This document shows, piece after piece, positions 51,525 through 59,356 of a stretch of DNA of 64,000 nt. The DNA is taken from NCBI RefSeq assembly GCF_044772865.1, contig NZ_CP173029.1, positions 2,356,001 through 2,420,000 on the forward strand, in the 5' to 3' direction. This DNA comes from Algirhabdus cladophorae (GTDB lineage Bacteria; Pseudomonadota; Alphaproteobacteria; Rhodobacterales; Rhodobacteraceae). Below the pieces are notes generated by a model. It had not been told where the DNA came from and did no database searches. It saw only the letters and a list, made by a program, of their open reading frames with translations. How positions within the stretch are numbered: position 1 is the first letter of the stretch; each line of letters begins with the position of its first letter. The position numbers were made by a program, and so were the translations under genes.

Positions 51525-51722
51525 GAATTCCCCTTATGCTTGAGCGTTGAACTAGCTTTATCTGTGCCACGGGGCAAGTCGCCATAGGCGGTTTGACCTT
51601 TGGGAAATATTGAGGATTACGTGCGAAAAGAGCCTCATACGCCATATTTTTGTCAAACCGACTGGCTAAACACTGAATTAAAGCGCAATTTTCATAAAAA
51701 CCGCGCAAAAACTGAGGCAATG

Positions 51723-53015
51723 ATGCGGACTATCACCGGAGAAAATCGCAGGGTCCTGTTTCTGCAAGGCCCACATGGACCGTTTTTCCATCGTTTGGGG
51801 AAAATGTTGCGCCTTGCCGGTGCGCAGGTGTGGCGCGTGGGGTTTAATGCCGGTGATCGTGCATTTTGGTTTAGCCCAAAAACATATATTCCGTTTCGCG
51901 GCACGCCAGACCTTTGGCCCAGTACATTTTCACAGCTGATCACGGACAAGCAGATCACCGATATCGTGCTTTATGGTGATACGCGTCCCATCCACGCCCA
52001 AGCCATCGAAATTGCCAAGGCCGCTGGCCTCACCGTTCATGTGTTCGAAGAGGGGTACATGCGCCCCTATTGGGTCACCTACGAGCGCAACGGAACAAAC
52101 GGCAATTCACGCCTGATGGATATGGACATTGCCGAGATGCAAACGGCGCTGGCCCAAAGCGATCTGGATGTGCCCGAGGCCCCCGCCCATTGGGGCGATA
52201 TGCGGCATCACATCTTTTATGGGGCGCTCTATCATTGGTTCGTGATGTTTCGAAATGGCGACTATCGCAACTTCCAACCTCATCGCTCACTTACGGTGGC
52301 CAAGGAATTTCGTCTATACATCAAACGTTTGCTCCTGATGCCGTTCCAATCCATCGAGCGTATGATCGCAACCCTGCGGGTCAAAAACGGCGGTTATCCC
52401 TACCATTTGGCGCTGCTGCAGCTGGAACATGACGCGAGTTTTCAAAAACATTCGCCCTTCACGGCTATGTCGGAATTTTTGGACGTGGTGATCAGTGGAT
52501 TTGCCAAAGGCGCACCGACCCATCACCACCTTGTCTTTAAGGCCCATCCACTAGAGGACGGGCGCGCCCCGATCCGGCATGATGTCCGGCGCTTGGCGCA
52601 GGCCTACGGTGTGCAAGACCGCGTGCACTACATTCGCGGCGGGAAATTGGCACGATTGCTGAACCAGACCCGCACAGCTGTCACTGTAAACTCTACCGCG
52701 GGCCAACAAGTGCTGTTTCGCGGTATTTCCCTCAAGGTTTTTGGCGACGCGGTTTATGCCAAGCCCGAGTTCGTCTCGGACCAGCCCTTGGGCGAATTTT
52801 TTGCCCGCCCCAAACGCCCCGTAAACCGGGCGTTCAAGGACTATCGACGCTTCCTTTTGGAGACATCGCAAATACCCGGCGGATTTTATTCCGCCCGTGG
52901 CCGCAGACAACTGTTGCGGCAAGTTGTTGATATGATGCTGGTAGATGAAGATCCGTATGATGCGCTGAAGGCTGGAAAAGCTGCCCATCGGCAACAGTTG
53001 CGGTTGATCCGCTAA
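51723..53015 (+). CDS. kpsS: Capsule polysaccharide Kdo-transferase KpsS-like
   Basis: A 430-residue capsule-synthesis protein (PF05159 type) that adds the first Kdo to the lipid anchor in group 2/3 capsules. Motifs: VLFLQGPHGPFFHRLGKMLR near the N terminus, VFEEGYMRPYWVT, FKAHPLEDGRAP and VNSTAGQQVLFRGI. I chose ATG 51723, five bases after GAGG; the frame is open to TTG 51600 but conserved sequence begins later. It is the first of three same-strand capsule genes. The acceptor chemistry is a family inference. Confidence 0.85.
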   Translation: MRTITGENRRVLFLQGPHGPFFHRLGKMLRLAGAQVWRVGFNAGDRAFWFSPKTYIPFRGTPDLWPSTFSQLITDKQITDIVLYGDTRPIHAQAIEIAKAAGLTVHVFEEGYMRPYWVTYERNGTNGNSRLMDMDIAEMQTALAQSDLDVPEAPAHWGDMRHHIFYGALYHWFVMFRNGDYRNFQPHRSLTVAKEFRLYIKRLLLMPFQSIERMIATLRVKNGGYPYHLALLQLEHDASFQKHSPFTAMSEFLDVVISGFAKGAPTHHHLVFKAHPLEDGRAPIRHDVRRLAQAYGVQDRVHYIRGGKLARLLNQTRTAVTVNSTAGQQVLFRGISLKVFGDAVYAKPEFVSDQPLGEFFARPKRPVNRAFKDYRRFLLETSQIPGGFYSARGRRQLLRQVVDMMLVDEDPYDALKAGKAAHRQQLRLIR

Positions 53016-53128
53016 TAGCCACAATCTGTAGCGGTAGATTTTCGGATCAAAACAGGCTACACAGGTGCTAATAAGCTTGGAAAACAAGCGACTTGAGGCA
53101 GAGTTATAAGGTCGAAAGGACCAAGGCA

Positions 53129-54265
53129 GTGAAAATCAGCAGCAACCGCTGGGCCAAAAGCGCAGCCATTTTAGCCGTTTTGGCTGTCGTTTCGGGGTGC
53201 GGATTACCGCGCTCGGGCCCAAACAAATCCGAAATCTTTGCAGGCAGCGTGTTGAACGAAGGCGATGCCTTCATCGTCTCGGTCAATGACCGTGTGACCC
53301 GCGCCACCAGTGTTACGCCCGCGTTGGGCTTTTCACAGCAGTTTAAATCCGCGGGCGTTATTGGGTCCGATACCATTCGTCCAGGCGACGTTTTGGGTCT
53401 GACGATTTGGGAAAACGTTGATGATGGCCTCTTGGCCAACCAAGGCGCCAACGCAACCGTCCTTGAAGAAGTACAAGTCGACGGCTCGGGGCATATTTTT
53501 GTGCCCTATGCAGGCTCGATCCATGCAGCGGGCAAAACCCCAGAGGCGTTGCGCCAGATCATTACACGCAAACTCAACAGCCAAACCCCTGACCCACAGG
53601 TCCAAGTGCGCCGCATCGCTGGCGATGGATCCACAGTTTCGGTATCTGGCACTGTTGGTGCACAAGGGATCTACGCGATTGAACGTCCGACCCGCACACT
53701 CAGTTCAATGCTGGCGCGGGCCGGTGGTATCGCTGTAGAGCCAGAGATTGCTCAGATCACTGTGGTGCGTGGCACCATGCGCGACACAATTTGGTTCGAA
53801 GACCTCTATGACAATCCCGAACTGGACATCGCTTTGCGCGGCGGGGATCGGGTTTTGGTCGAGGCTGATACACGCAGCTTTACCTCACTTGGGGCCACTG
53901 GCACCCAATCGCGCGTCCCGTTTGAAAGCCAAGCCCTCTCTGCGATTGAAGCGATTGCCACTGTTGGCGGCCTGCAAACCAATGTGGCAGATCCAACCGG
54001 TGTGTTTGTCTTCCGTAACGAGCCTGCAGAGATTGCCAATTCGGTCATGGGCCGCGACGATTTGGTCGGGGATCAGCGTCTGGTGTATGTTTTGAACCTG
54101 ACAGAACCCAATGGTATGTTCCATGCGCGCGATTTCTCGATCCGCGATCAGGACACTGTGTATGTGACCGAGGCCCCGTTTGTTCAATGGAACAAAACCA
54201 TTTCGGCGTTGACCGGGTCACTGGGAGCCGTCAACACATTATCCAGCCTTGCTGGCGGCGGCTAA
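53129..54265 (+). CDS. kpsD: Capsule polysaccharide export lipoprotein, Wza/KpsD family
   Basis: A 378-residue outer-membrane export protein. The N terminus VKISSNRWAKSAAILAVLA with lipobox VVSGC (Cys23) marks a lipoprotein. A Poly_export domain follows (IRPGDVLGLTIWENVDDGLL and VDGSGHIFVPYAGSIHAAGKT), then SLBB-type repeats (VSVSGTVGAQGIYAI, LARAGGIAVEP). I chose GTG 53129; GAAAGGA lies eight bases upstream. The frame is open from 53093. It lies between kpsS and kpsC. No inner-membrane kpsE/kpsM/kpsT in the window. Confidence 0.88.
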   Translation: MKISSNRWAKSAAILAVLAVVSGCGLPRSGPNKSEIFAGSVLNEGDAFIVSVNDRVTRATSVTPALGFSQQFKSAGVIGSDTIRPGDVLGLTIWENVDDGLLANQGANATVLEEVQVDGSGHIFVPYAGSIHAAGKTPEALRQIITRKLNSQTPDPQVQVRRIAGDGSTVSVSGTVGAQGIYAIERPTRTLSSMLARAGGIAVEPEIAQITVVRGTMRDTIWFEDLYDNPELDIALRGGDRVLVEADTRSFTSLGATGTQSRVPFESQALSAIEAIATVGGLQTNVADPTGVFVFRNEPAEIANSVMGRDDLVGDQRLVYVLNLTEPNGMFHARDFSIRDQDTVYVTEAPFVQWNKTISALTGSLGAVNTLSSLAGGG

Positions 54266-54271
54266 CATTTG

Positions 54272-56269
54272 ATGTCTGAGACGACAACAACCGCTGAGGA
54301 GAAATCACCGCAGCGGTTGTTTGTATATAACGGTGGCTTTCTGACCAGCGGTAGGATCAAACGCATCCTGCAACTCTCTGGTTTTGAAGTTAAAATTGGC
54401 ATGCCGGGCGAAAACGATTTGGTCGGCGTCTGGGGCAAAAGCCCAACCTCCCCCCGTGGCGAAGCCGTGGCCCGCTCAAAAGATGCAGCCATTTTGCGGG
54501 TAGAAGACGCCTTTTTACGATCCGTTCATCCCGGACGCAGTGGTAGCCCGCCGTTGGGTCTGTTTCTGGACAAACGCGGCGTGCATTTTGATTATGCGCA
54601 GCCCTCTGATCTAGAGGTCATGCTGGCGACCCATCCGTTGGATGATACGGCCTTACTGAACCGTGCGCGCGCCGCCATTGACCGGCTAAAGCGCGAAGAT
54701 CTTAGCAAATACAATAGCTTTGAACCAAAAACCGAAGTGCCCAAGCCCGGTTATGTTTTGGTGATTGATCAAACCAAAGGGGACGCATCGATCAAATATA
54801 GTGGTGCCGATGCCAATAGCTTTCGTGAGATGTTGTATTATGCGCGCGAGGAAAACCCCAGTGCCCGCATCGTGGTCAAGACCCATCCCGAAACCCAAGC
54901 GGGCCACCGGGAGGGACATTTTGGGCCCGACATAGAAGACGGCAAAACCACGTTATTTGATGGCGCTGTCAGTCCTTGGGCCCTGCTGGACGGGGCCACG
55001 AAGGTCTACACAGTGAGCAGCCAGTTGGGGTTCGAGGCGATTTTTGCTGGGCATAAACCGCACGTGTTTGGACGGCCCTTTTATATGGGTTGGGGGCTAA
55101 CGGATGATCGCAGTCCCCTTGATCGCCGCCAGCGTCGCCTGACGCGAGCGCAACTTTTTGCAGCCGCCATGATCCTGTATCCCAAATGGTATGACCCTTT
55201 TTCGGATGAGCTGTGCACGCTCGAGCGGGCCATCGACATCCTCAGTGCAGAGGTGAGGTGTTACCGCGAGGACAAGCACGGATGGGTCGGCCAAGGCATG
55301 CGCCTTTGGAAACGCCCGCATTTGCAGGCGTTTTTTGGTGCCCATCAGCCAATGCGGTTCGAAAGACCCGCCATTGCTCCGCAACGCAGCATGGTCTGGG
55401 CCAATAAGATCCAGCCCCAAATGGAGCCGGTGGTCAGGGTCGAGGATGGGTTTTTGCGCTCGCGGGGATTGGGCGCGGATTTGATTCCACCGCTGTCGTT
55501 GGTCTGCGATCAACGCGGGATATACTACGACCCCTCCGCCCCCAGCGATCTGGAGCTATTCATCGAACGTTCCGTCGACTTGGACATCAGTGCGCAGGAC
55601 AGGGCCGAACACTTGCGCCGGCAGATCCTGAAAAACAACCTTAGCAAATACAACCTTCGACGCAGCACGTTGGATTTGCCCAAAGGCTATAACGTGCTAG
55701 TGCCCGGTCAGGTCGAAGACGATGCTTCGATCCTCAAGGGGACATCCGCAGTGCGCAGCAATCACGCTTTGCTGGAGGCCGCACGAGAGGCCCACCCAGA
55801 GGCAAACATTCTTTATAAACCGCACCCAGACGTGGAGGCTGGCCTGCGGGACGGTGACCTAGATGCAGGTGATCTGGCCGATCGGGTTTTGGCCAAATCC
55901 GATCCTATTGCCCTGCTATCGCAAGTAGACGAAGTTTGGACGATGACATCCCTACTGGGGTTTGAAGCGCTGATCAGAGGCGTCAAAGTCACCACATTGG
56001 GCGCGCCGTTTTATGCAGGTTGGGGACTGACCACCGACCTTGGTGACGTGCCAAGCAGGCGCCGCGCGCGGCCCAACTTGCAGCAATTTATCCACGCCGT
56101 TTTGATCGACTACCCGCGCTACTTTGATCCAAAGACCGGCTTGGCTTGTCCGCCCGAAGTGGTGGTCAATCGTCTTGCACAGGGCGATTTACCAAAACCA
56201 CGCATGGCTCATAGGGCTTTGGCTAAGTTACAGGGCGCTTTCGCCAGTTATGCCTATCTGTGGCGCTAA
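54272..56269 (+). CDS. kpsC: Capsule polysaccharide Kdo-transferase KpsC-like (dual domain)
   Basis: A 665-residue protein with two duplicated glycosyltransferase domains, the hallmark of KpsC, which builds the poly-Kdo linker with alternating linkages. First-half motifs VEDAFLRS, LSKYNSF, KTHPE, LGFEA, FYMGWGLT recur in the second half as VEDGFLRSRG, LSKYNLR, YKPHPD, LGFEA, FYAGWGLT. I chose ATG 54272 over TTG 54269. Its TAA overlaps the ribD stop by four bases. With kpsS and kpsD it indicates a Kdo-linked capsule or exopolysaccharide. Confidence 0.9.
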   Translation: MSETTTTAEEKSPQRLFVYNGGFLTSGRIKRILQLSGFEVKIGMPGENDLVGVWGKSPTSPRGEAVARSKDAAILRVEDAFLRSVHPGRSGSPPLGLFLDKRGVHFDYAQPSDLEVMLATHPLDDTALLNRARAAIDRLKREDLSKYNSFEPKTEVPKPGYVLVIDQTKGDASIKYSGADANSFREMLYYAREENPSARIVVKTHPETQAGHREGHFGPDIEDGKTTLFDGAVSPWALLDGATKVYTVSSQLGFEAIFAGHKPHVFGRPFYMGWGLTDDRSPLDRRQRRLTRAQLFAAAMILYPKWYDPFSDELCTLERAIDILSAEVRCYREDKHGWVGQGMRLWKRPHLQAFFGAHQPMRFERPAIAPQRSMVWANKIQPQMEPVVRVEDGFLRSRGLGADLIPPLSLVCDQRGIYYDPSAPSDLELFIERSVDLDISAQDRAEHLRRQILKNNLSKYNLRRSTLDLPKGYNVLVPGQVEDDASILKGTSAVRSNHALLEAAREAHPEANILYKPHPDVEAGLRDGDLDAGDLADRVLAKSDPIALLSQVDEVWTMTSLLGFEALIRGVKVTTLGAPFYAGWGLTTDLGDVPSRRRARPNLQQFIHAVLIDYPRYFDPKTGLACPPEVVVNRLAQGDLPKPRMAHRALAKLQGAFASYAYLWR

Positions 56270-57372
56270 ATCAGCGGTGTTTCGCGGGTCCAGATGTGCA
56301 AAACATCCGCACCCAATTGGCGATGTGAGACCAGTGTAAAGCGCGGCGCATCTGCTAATCGATCTAGGCCCAGCGCCCCCAGGGCAGGCTGCCCCTCGGC
56401 CCCAATGGCCAAACCAGCAATGTACCCCATCAGATCATCCACCAGATCCGCTGCCAAAAGGCTTGCGGCCAAGGCCCCGCCCCCTTCGCAATAAACAGAT
56501 GTCAGGCCCGCGGCCCCGAGGTGCTGCAAGGCATCGACCATATCCACTTGCCGACCCGCCAGTTTGCACGCCACCGTTTTGGCCCCCAAACCTTGCCAGG
56601 CCGAGCTCAAATCAGGATTAGCGTCGCTACCATGACACAGCCACAGCGGTGTTTGGTTGGCGGTTTTGGCCAATTTCCCGTTCAGCGGAATGTCCAACTT
56701 GCGACTGACAACGATGCGCACCGGTTGACGCGCCACAGGCCATCCTCGAACAGTTAACGCAGGATCATCTGCCCGGGCCGTGCCGCCACCGATCATCACA
56801 GCGTCATGACCCGCGCGATCTGCATGCACCTGCCTGCGAGATTGGGGGCCAGTGATCCATTGGCTTTCGCCAGCTCCCGTCGCAATGCGCCCATCAAAAC
56901 TGCTGGCTAGTTTCAAACTAACGCGCGGTCTCCCCAGCTTTTGACGCATCATGAAGCCGCTATGCGCTTTCAGCGCCTCAGGGGCCAATACGTTTGTAAT
57001 AACGTCGATGCCCGCCGCGCGCAGGAGGGCCAGACCACCGCCGTCAACCCGTGGATCAGGGTCTTGCACTGCGACCACAACGGTTTTTACACCCGCCGCA
57101 ATCAACGCCTCGGCGCAGGGCGGCGTTTTTCCGTGATGGGCGCAGGGTTCCAGCGTGACATAAACAGTGGCCCCGCGTGCAAAAGCGCCGGCTTGGGCAA
57201 GTGCCACGACTTCGGCATGGGGTCTGCCGCCAATTTGAGTCCATCCACGGCCAATAATGCGGTCATCCTTGACAACCACGCAGCCTACGGACGGATTGGG
57301 CCAGGTTAGGCCAGCCCCGCGCGCGCCCAACCCAAGGGCAAGCCCCATATAGGTCTCATGGCTGCGGGGCAT
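56266..57372 (-). CDS. ribD: Bifunctional riboflavin deaminase/reductase
   Basis: A 368-residue RibD: pyrimidine deaminase at the N terminus and reductase at the C terminus. Zinc motif HAEVVALAQAG with HAE, and PCAHHGKTPPCAEAL with both cysteines. Reductase part: SLKLASSFDGRIATGAGESQWI (in pieces) and GGGALAASLLAADLVDD. It starts eight bases after nrdR and is convergent with kpsC, so the riboflavin cluster is split by the capsule genes. Confidence 0.95.
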   Translation of the reverse strand: MPRSHETYMGLALGLGARGAGLTWPNPSVGCVVVKDDRIIGRGWTQIGGRPHAEVVALAQAGAFARGATVYVTLEPCAHHGKTPPCAEALIAAGVKTVVVAVQDPDPRVDGGGLALLRAAGIDVITNVLAPEALKAHSGFMMRQKLGRPRVSLKLASSFDGRIATGAGESQWITGPQSRRQVHADRAGHDAVMIGGGTARADDPALTVRGWPVARQPVRIVVSRKLDIPLNGKLAKTANQTPLWLCHGSDANPDLSSAWQGLGAKTVACKLAGRQVDMVDALQHLGAAGLTSVYCEGGGALAASLLAADLVDDLMGYIAGLAIGAEGQPALGALGLDRLADAPRFTLVSHRQLGADVLHIWTRETPLI

Positions 57373-57380
57373 GGCTATTC

Positions 57381-57845
57381 TTATTCTTCAGGATCATCCG
57401 GGCGCAATTCCGATACAAATTTGTCGAAATCATCCGCCGCTTGGAAGTTTTTGTAAACACTGGCAAATCGCACATAGGCCACTGTGTCGATACGGGCCAG
57501 AGCCTCCATCACGATCTCGCCGATTGTGCCCGACGGTATGTCTGTCTCACCCATGCTTTCCAGACGCCGGACGATGCCACTTATCATTTGATCCATGCGC
57601 TCGGGCTCAACGGGGCGTTTTTGCAACGCGATCCGAATAGAGCGTTCCAACTTGGGTCGGTCAAAGTCTTCGCGACGACCGTTTGACTTGATCACGATCA
57701 AGTCGCGCAACTGGACGCGTTCATAAGTCGTAAAACGCCCGCCGCATGCAGGGCAGAACCGACGCCGCCGAATGGCCACGTGATCTTCCGCAGGACGTGA
57801 ATCCTTTACTTGTGTATCGATATTTCCGCAAAACGGACAGCGCAT
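57381..57845 (-). CDS. nrdR: Transcriptional repressor NrdR
   Basis: A 154-residue repressor of ribonucleotide reductase genes. The N-terminal zinc ribbon has C3, C6, C31 and C34 (MRCPFCGNIDTQVKDSR then RRRRFCPACGGRFTTYE); an ATP-cone domain follows (VIKSNGRREDFDRPKLERSI, and EIVMEALARIDTVAYVRFASVY split). It precedes ribD, as usual in alphaproteobacteria. The 140-base upstream region holds a perfect inverted repeat. Confidence 0.96.
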   Translation of the reverse strand: MRCPFCGNIDTQVKDSRPAEDHVAIRRRRFCPACGGRFTTYERVQLRDLIVIKSNGRREDFDRPKLERSIRIALQKRPVEPERMDQMISGIVRRLESMGETDIPSGTIGEIVMEALARIDTVAYVRFASVYKNFQAADDFDKFVSELRPDDPEE

Positions 57846-57901
57846 GGCCTATCCCCTATTTTAAACTGCCTTTGGGGGTCTTTGCCCCCTTTTATGGCAC
57901 C

Positions 57902-57923
57902 ACTATAGGGCGTTCCCTATAGT
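57902..57923. repeat. Perfect 9-bp inverted repeat between nrdR and RTX gene
   Basis: ACTATAGGG (57902-57910) and CCCTATAGT (57915-57923) are exact complements with a four-base loop. It lies 57 bases before the nrdR start and 64 bases after the RTX gene end. It lacks a T run, so a promoter operator for nrdR or a cruciform seems at least as likely as a terminator. It does not match the usual NrdR box. Confidence 0.55.
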
Positions 57924-57986
57924 TTGGGTAGTGTGGAAATGCATACGCAGGATGTTGATGCTTTTGAGGCGCAGTTGGCCCAGACG

Positions 57987-58859
57987 TCAGCCAAGAAAAT
58001 ACTCGTTCACACTGATCCCTTCGACCAAAACCGATCCAAGATCCCATTCCACCAGCATATCTTCGCCCACGTTGGTAAATACCAGATCCTGATCAGCGGG
58101 GTTAAAGACCAAAATATCCTCGGCCACGTCAAAATCCGTGATCCGATTGGCGCCCGCGGCCCCAATGAATTTGAAACTATCCGCTCCTGCGCCGCCAGTC
58201 AGGATATCGTCGCCTTCGCGGCCGATCAATTCGTCATCGCCTATGCCGCCGCGCAGTTTGTCGTTGCCATCGTTGCCATCAAGCTTGTCATCGCCGGAGC
58301 CGCCATTGATCACATCATCGCCCGTGCCGCCAAACAGCTTGTCGTTGCCGCCTTCGCCCCAGATTTTGTCGTTGCCCGAGCCGCCCGAAACCTTGTCAGC
58401 ACCTTTGCCTGCATAGAGCTTGTCATTGCCGCGTTCCCCAAACAGAACGTCCGCACTGATACCCGTGCTAATCTCATCACGCCCCTGCCCGCCCCGTAGA
58501 TTGTCTTTGCCAACATCCGAGAACAACTGCGTTGGGCCATCAAGAAGACCCACTGCCTCCAATAGGCCAGATCCAAACCCAGACAGCAGCAGTTCCTCAA
58601 GGCCCAGCGAAAATCCAAATCCGGTCAGCTGCTGTGAGCCGCCAGAGATAACCTCAATATTGGTAACGGTTCCGATAAAGTCCTGCGGGTTCGATCCAGC
58701 GCCCACATCAAAAAAGGTGCCTGTCAGACGGATTTCCATGGAGGTGCCATCCCCATCTTGGCCCAAAAAATCCAATTCAGAGCTTGAGGATTTGGCAATC
58801 GATGAAAAGATAAAATCCTCGAAGTCCAAAAACGAAAGGTTGGTCGAAAAGAAAGTCAT
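57987..58859 (-). CDS. RTX calcium-binding protein, small
   Basis: A 290-residue acidic RTX protein. After a ~115-residue N-terminal region (FIGTVTNIEVISGGSQQLTG, LGLEELLLSGFGSGLL) come tandem nonapeptides: GGQGRDEIS, GERGNDKLY, GGSGNDKIW, GEGGNDKLF, GGTGDDVIN, GGSGDDKLD, GREGDDILT. The C terminus DFDVAEDILVF is a common RTX tail. No signal peptide. Third RTX gene in the window; no exporter nearby. Divergent from nothing: it precedes the nrdR block on the same strand. Confidence 0.85.
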   Translation of the reverse strand: MTFFSTNLSFLDFEDFIFSSIAKSSSSELDFLGQDGDGTSMEIRLTGTFFDVGAGSNPQDFIGTVTNIEVISGGSQQLTGFGFSLGLEELLLSGFGSGLLEAVGLLDGPTQLFSDVGKDNLRGGQGRDEISTGISADVLFGERGNDKLYAGKGADKVSGGSGNDKIWGEGGNDKLFGGTGDDVINGGSGDDKLDGNDGNDKLRGGIGDDELIGREGDDILTGGAGADSFKFIGAAGANRITDFDVAEDILVFNPADQDLVFTNVGEDMLVEWDLGSVLVEGISVNEYFLG

Positions 58860-58901
58860 ACAGATGCCTCAGTCTAGGGCGTGCCCCGAAATTGGGCGTG
58901 A

Positions 58902-59318
58902 TTAACCAGAATTCAAAAATTGCGCCACGACAGTTCGTTGATGCGGTGCGGTTCTGTGTTCCATAATATAAATCCCCTGCCACGTGCCAAGGGTTAATGC
59001 GCCATCCAGCACCGGGATGGACAGATGCACAGGCAGCAGGGACGCTTTGATATGAGCCGGCATGTCGTCGGGACCCTCATAGGTGTGGGTCAAATAACTC
59101 ATACTGGGATCAGTGGTGGGTGGCACCAACCGGTGAAAGAAATTCCGCAGATCCGTCTGCACTTCCGGATCGGCGTTCTCTTGGATCAAAAGGCTGGCGG
59201 AGGTGTGTCGGATGAACAGCGTCAACAACCCCGAGGCCCGCGGCACCCAATCAGCAATCTGGCCGGTGATCTCGAAAAGGCCGGGTCCGTTGGTTTGAAA
59301 ACTGAATTGAGTGTGCAT
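58902..59318 (-). CDS. YjbQ family protein (secondary thiamine-phosphate synthase-type)
   Basis: A 138-residue UPF0047/YjbQ protein. The signature is LFIRHTSASLLIQENADPEV with conserved His, then MPAHIKASLLPVHLSIPVLDGALTLGTWQGIYIMEHR (in pieces) including GTWQGI. YjbQ has weak thiamine-phosphate synthase activity in vitro; its cellular role is not settled. It starts just beyond the rpoD terminator hairpin and precedes the RTX gene. Confidence 0.9.
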   Translation of the reverse strand: MHTQFSFQTNGPGLFEITGQIADWVPRASGLLTLFIRHTSASLLIQENADPEVQTDLRNFFHRLVPPTTDPSMSYLTHTYEGPDDMPAHIKASLLPVHLSIPVLDGALTLGTWQGIYIMEHRTAPHQRTVVAQFLNSG

Positions 59319-59322
59319 CGCA

Positions 59323-59348
59323 TAAAAAAGGCGACCCGAAGGCCGCCT
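59323..59348 (-). terminator. Rho-independent terminator downstream of rpoD
   Basis: On the minus strand AGGCGGCC and GGTCGCCT (one G-T pair) flank a TTCG loop and are followed by six T residues. It lies eight bases after the rpoD stop and overlaps the leader of yjbQ. Confidence 0.9.
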
Positions 59349-59356
59349 GTTCTAAA

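Noticed and set aside
51525..51722. FMN riboswitch before the riboflavin genes
   Set aside because: No RFN-element consensus was seen on either strand.
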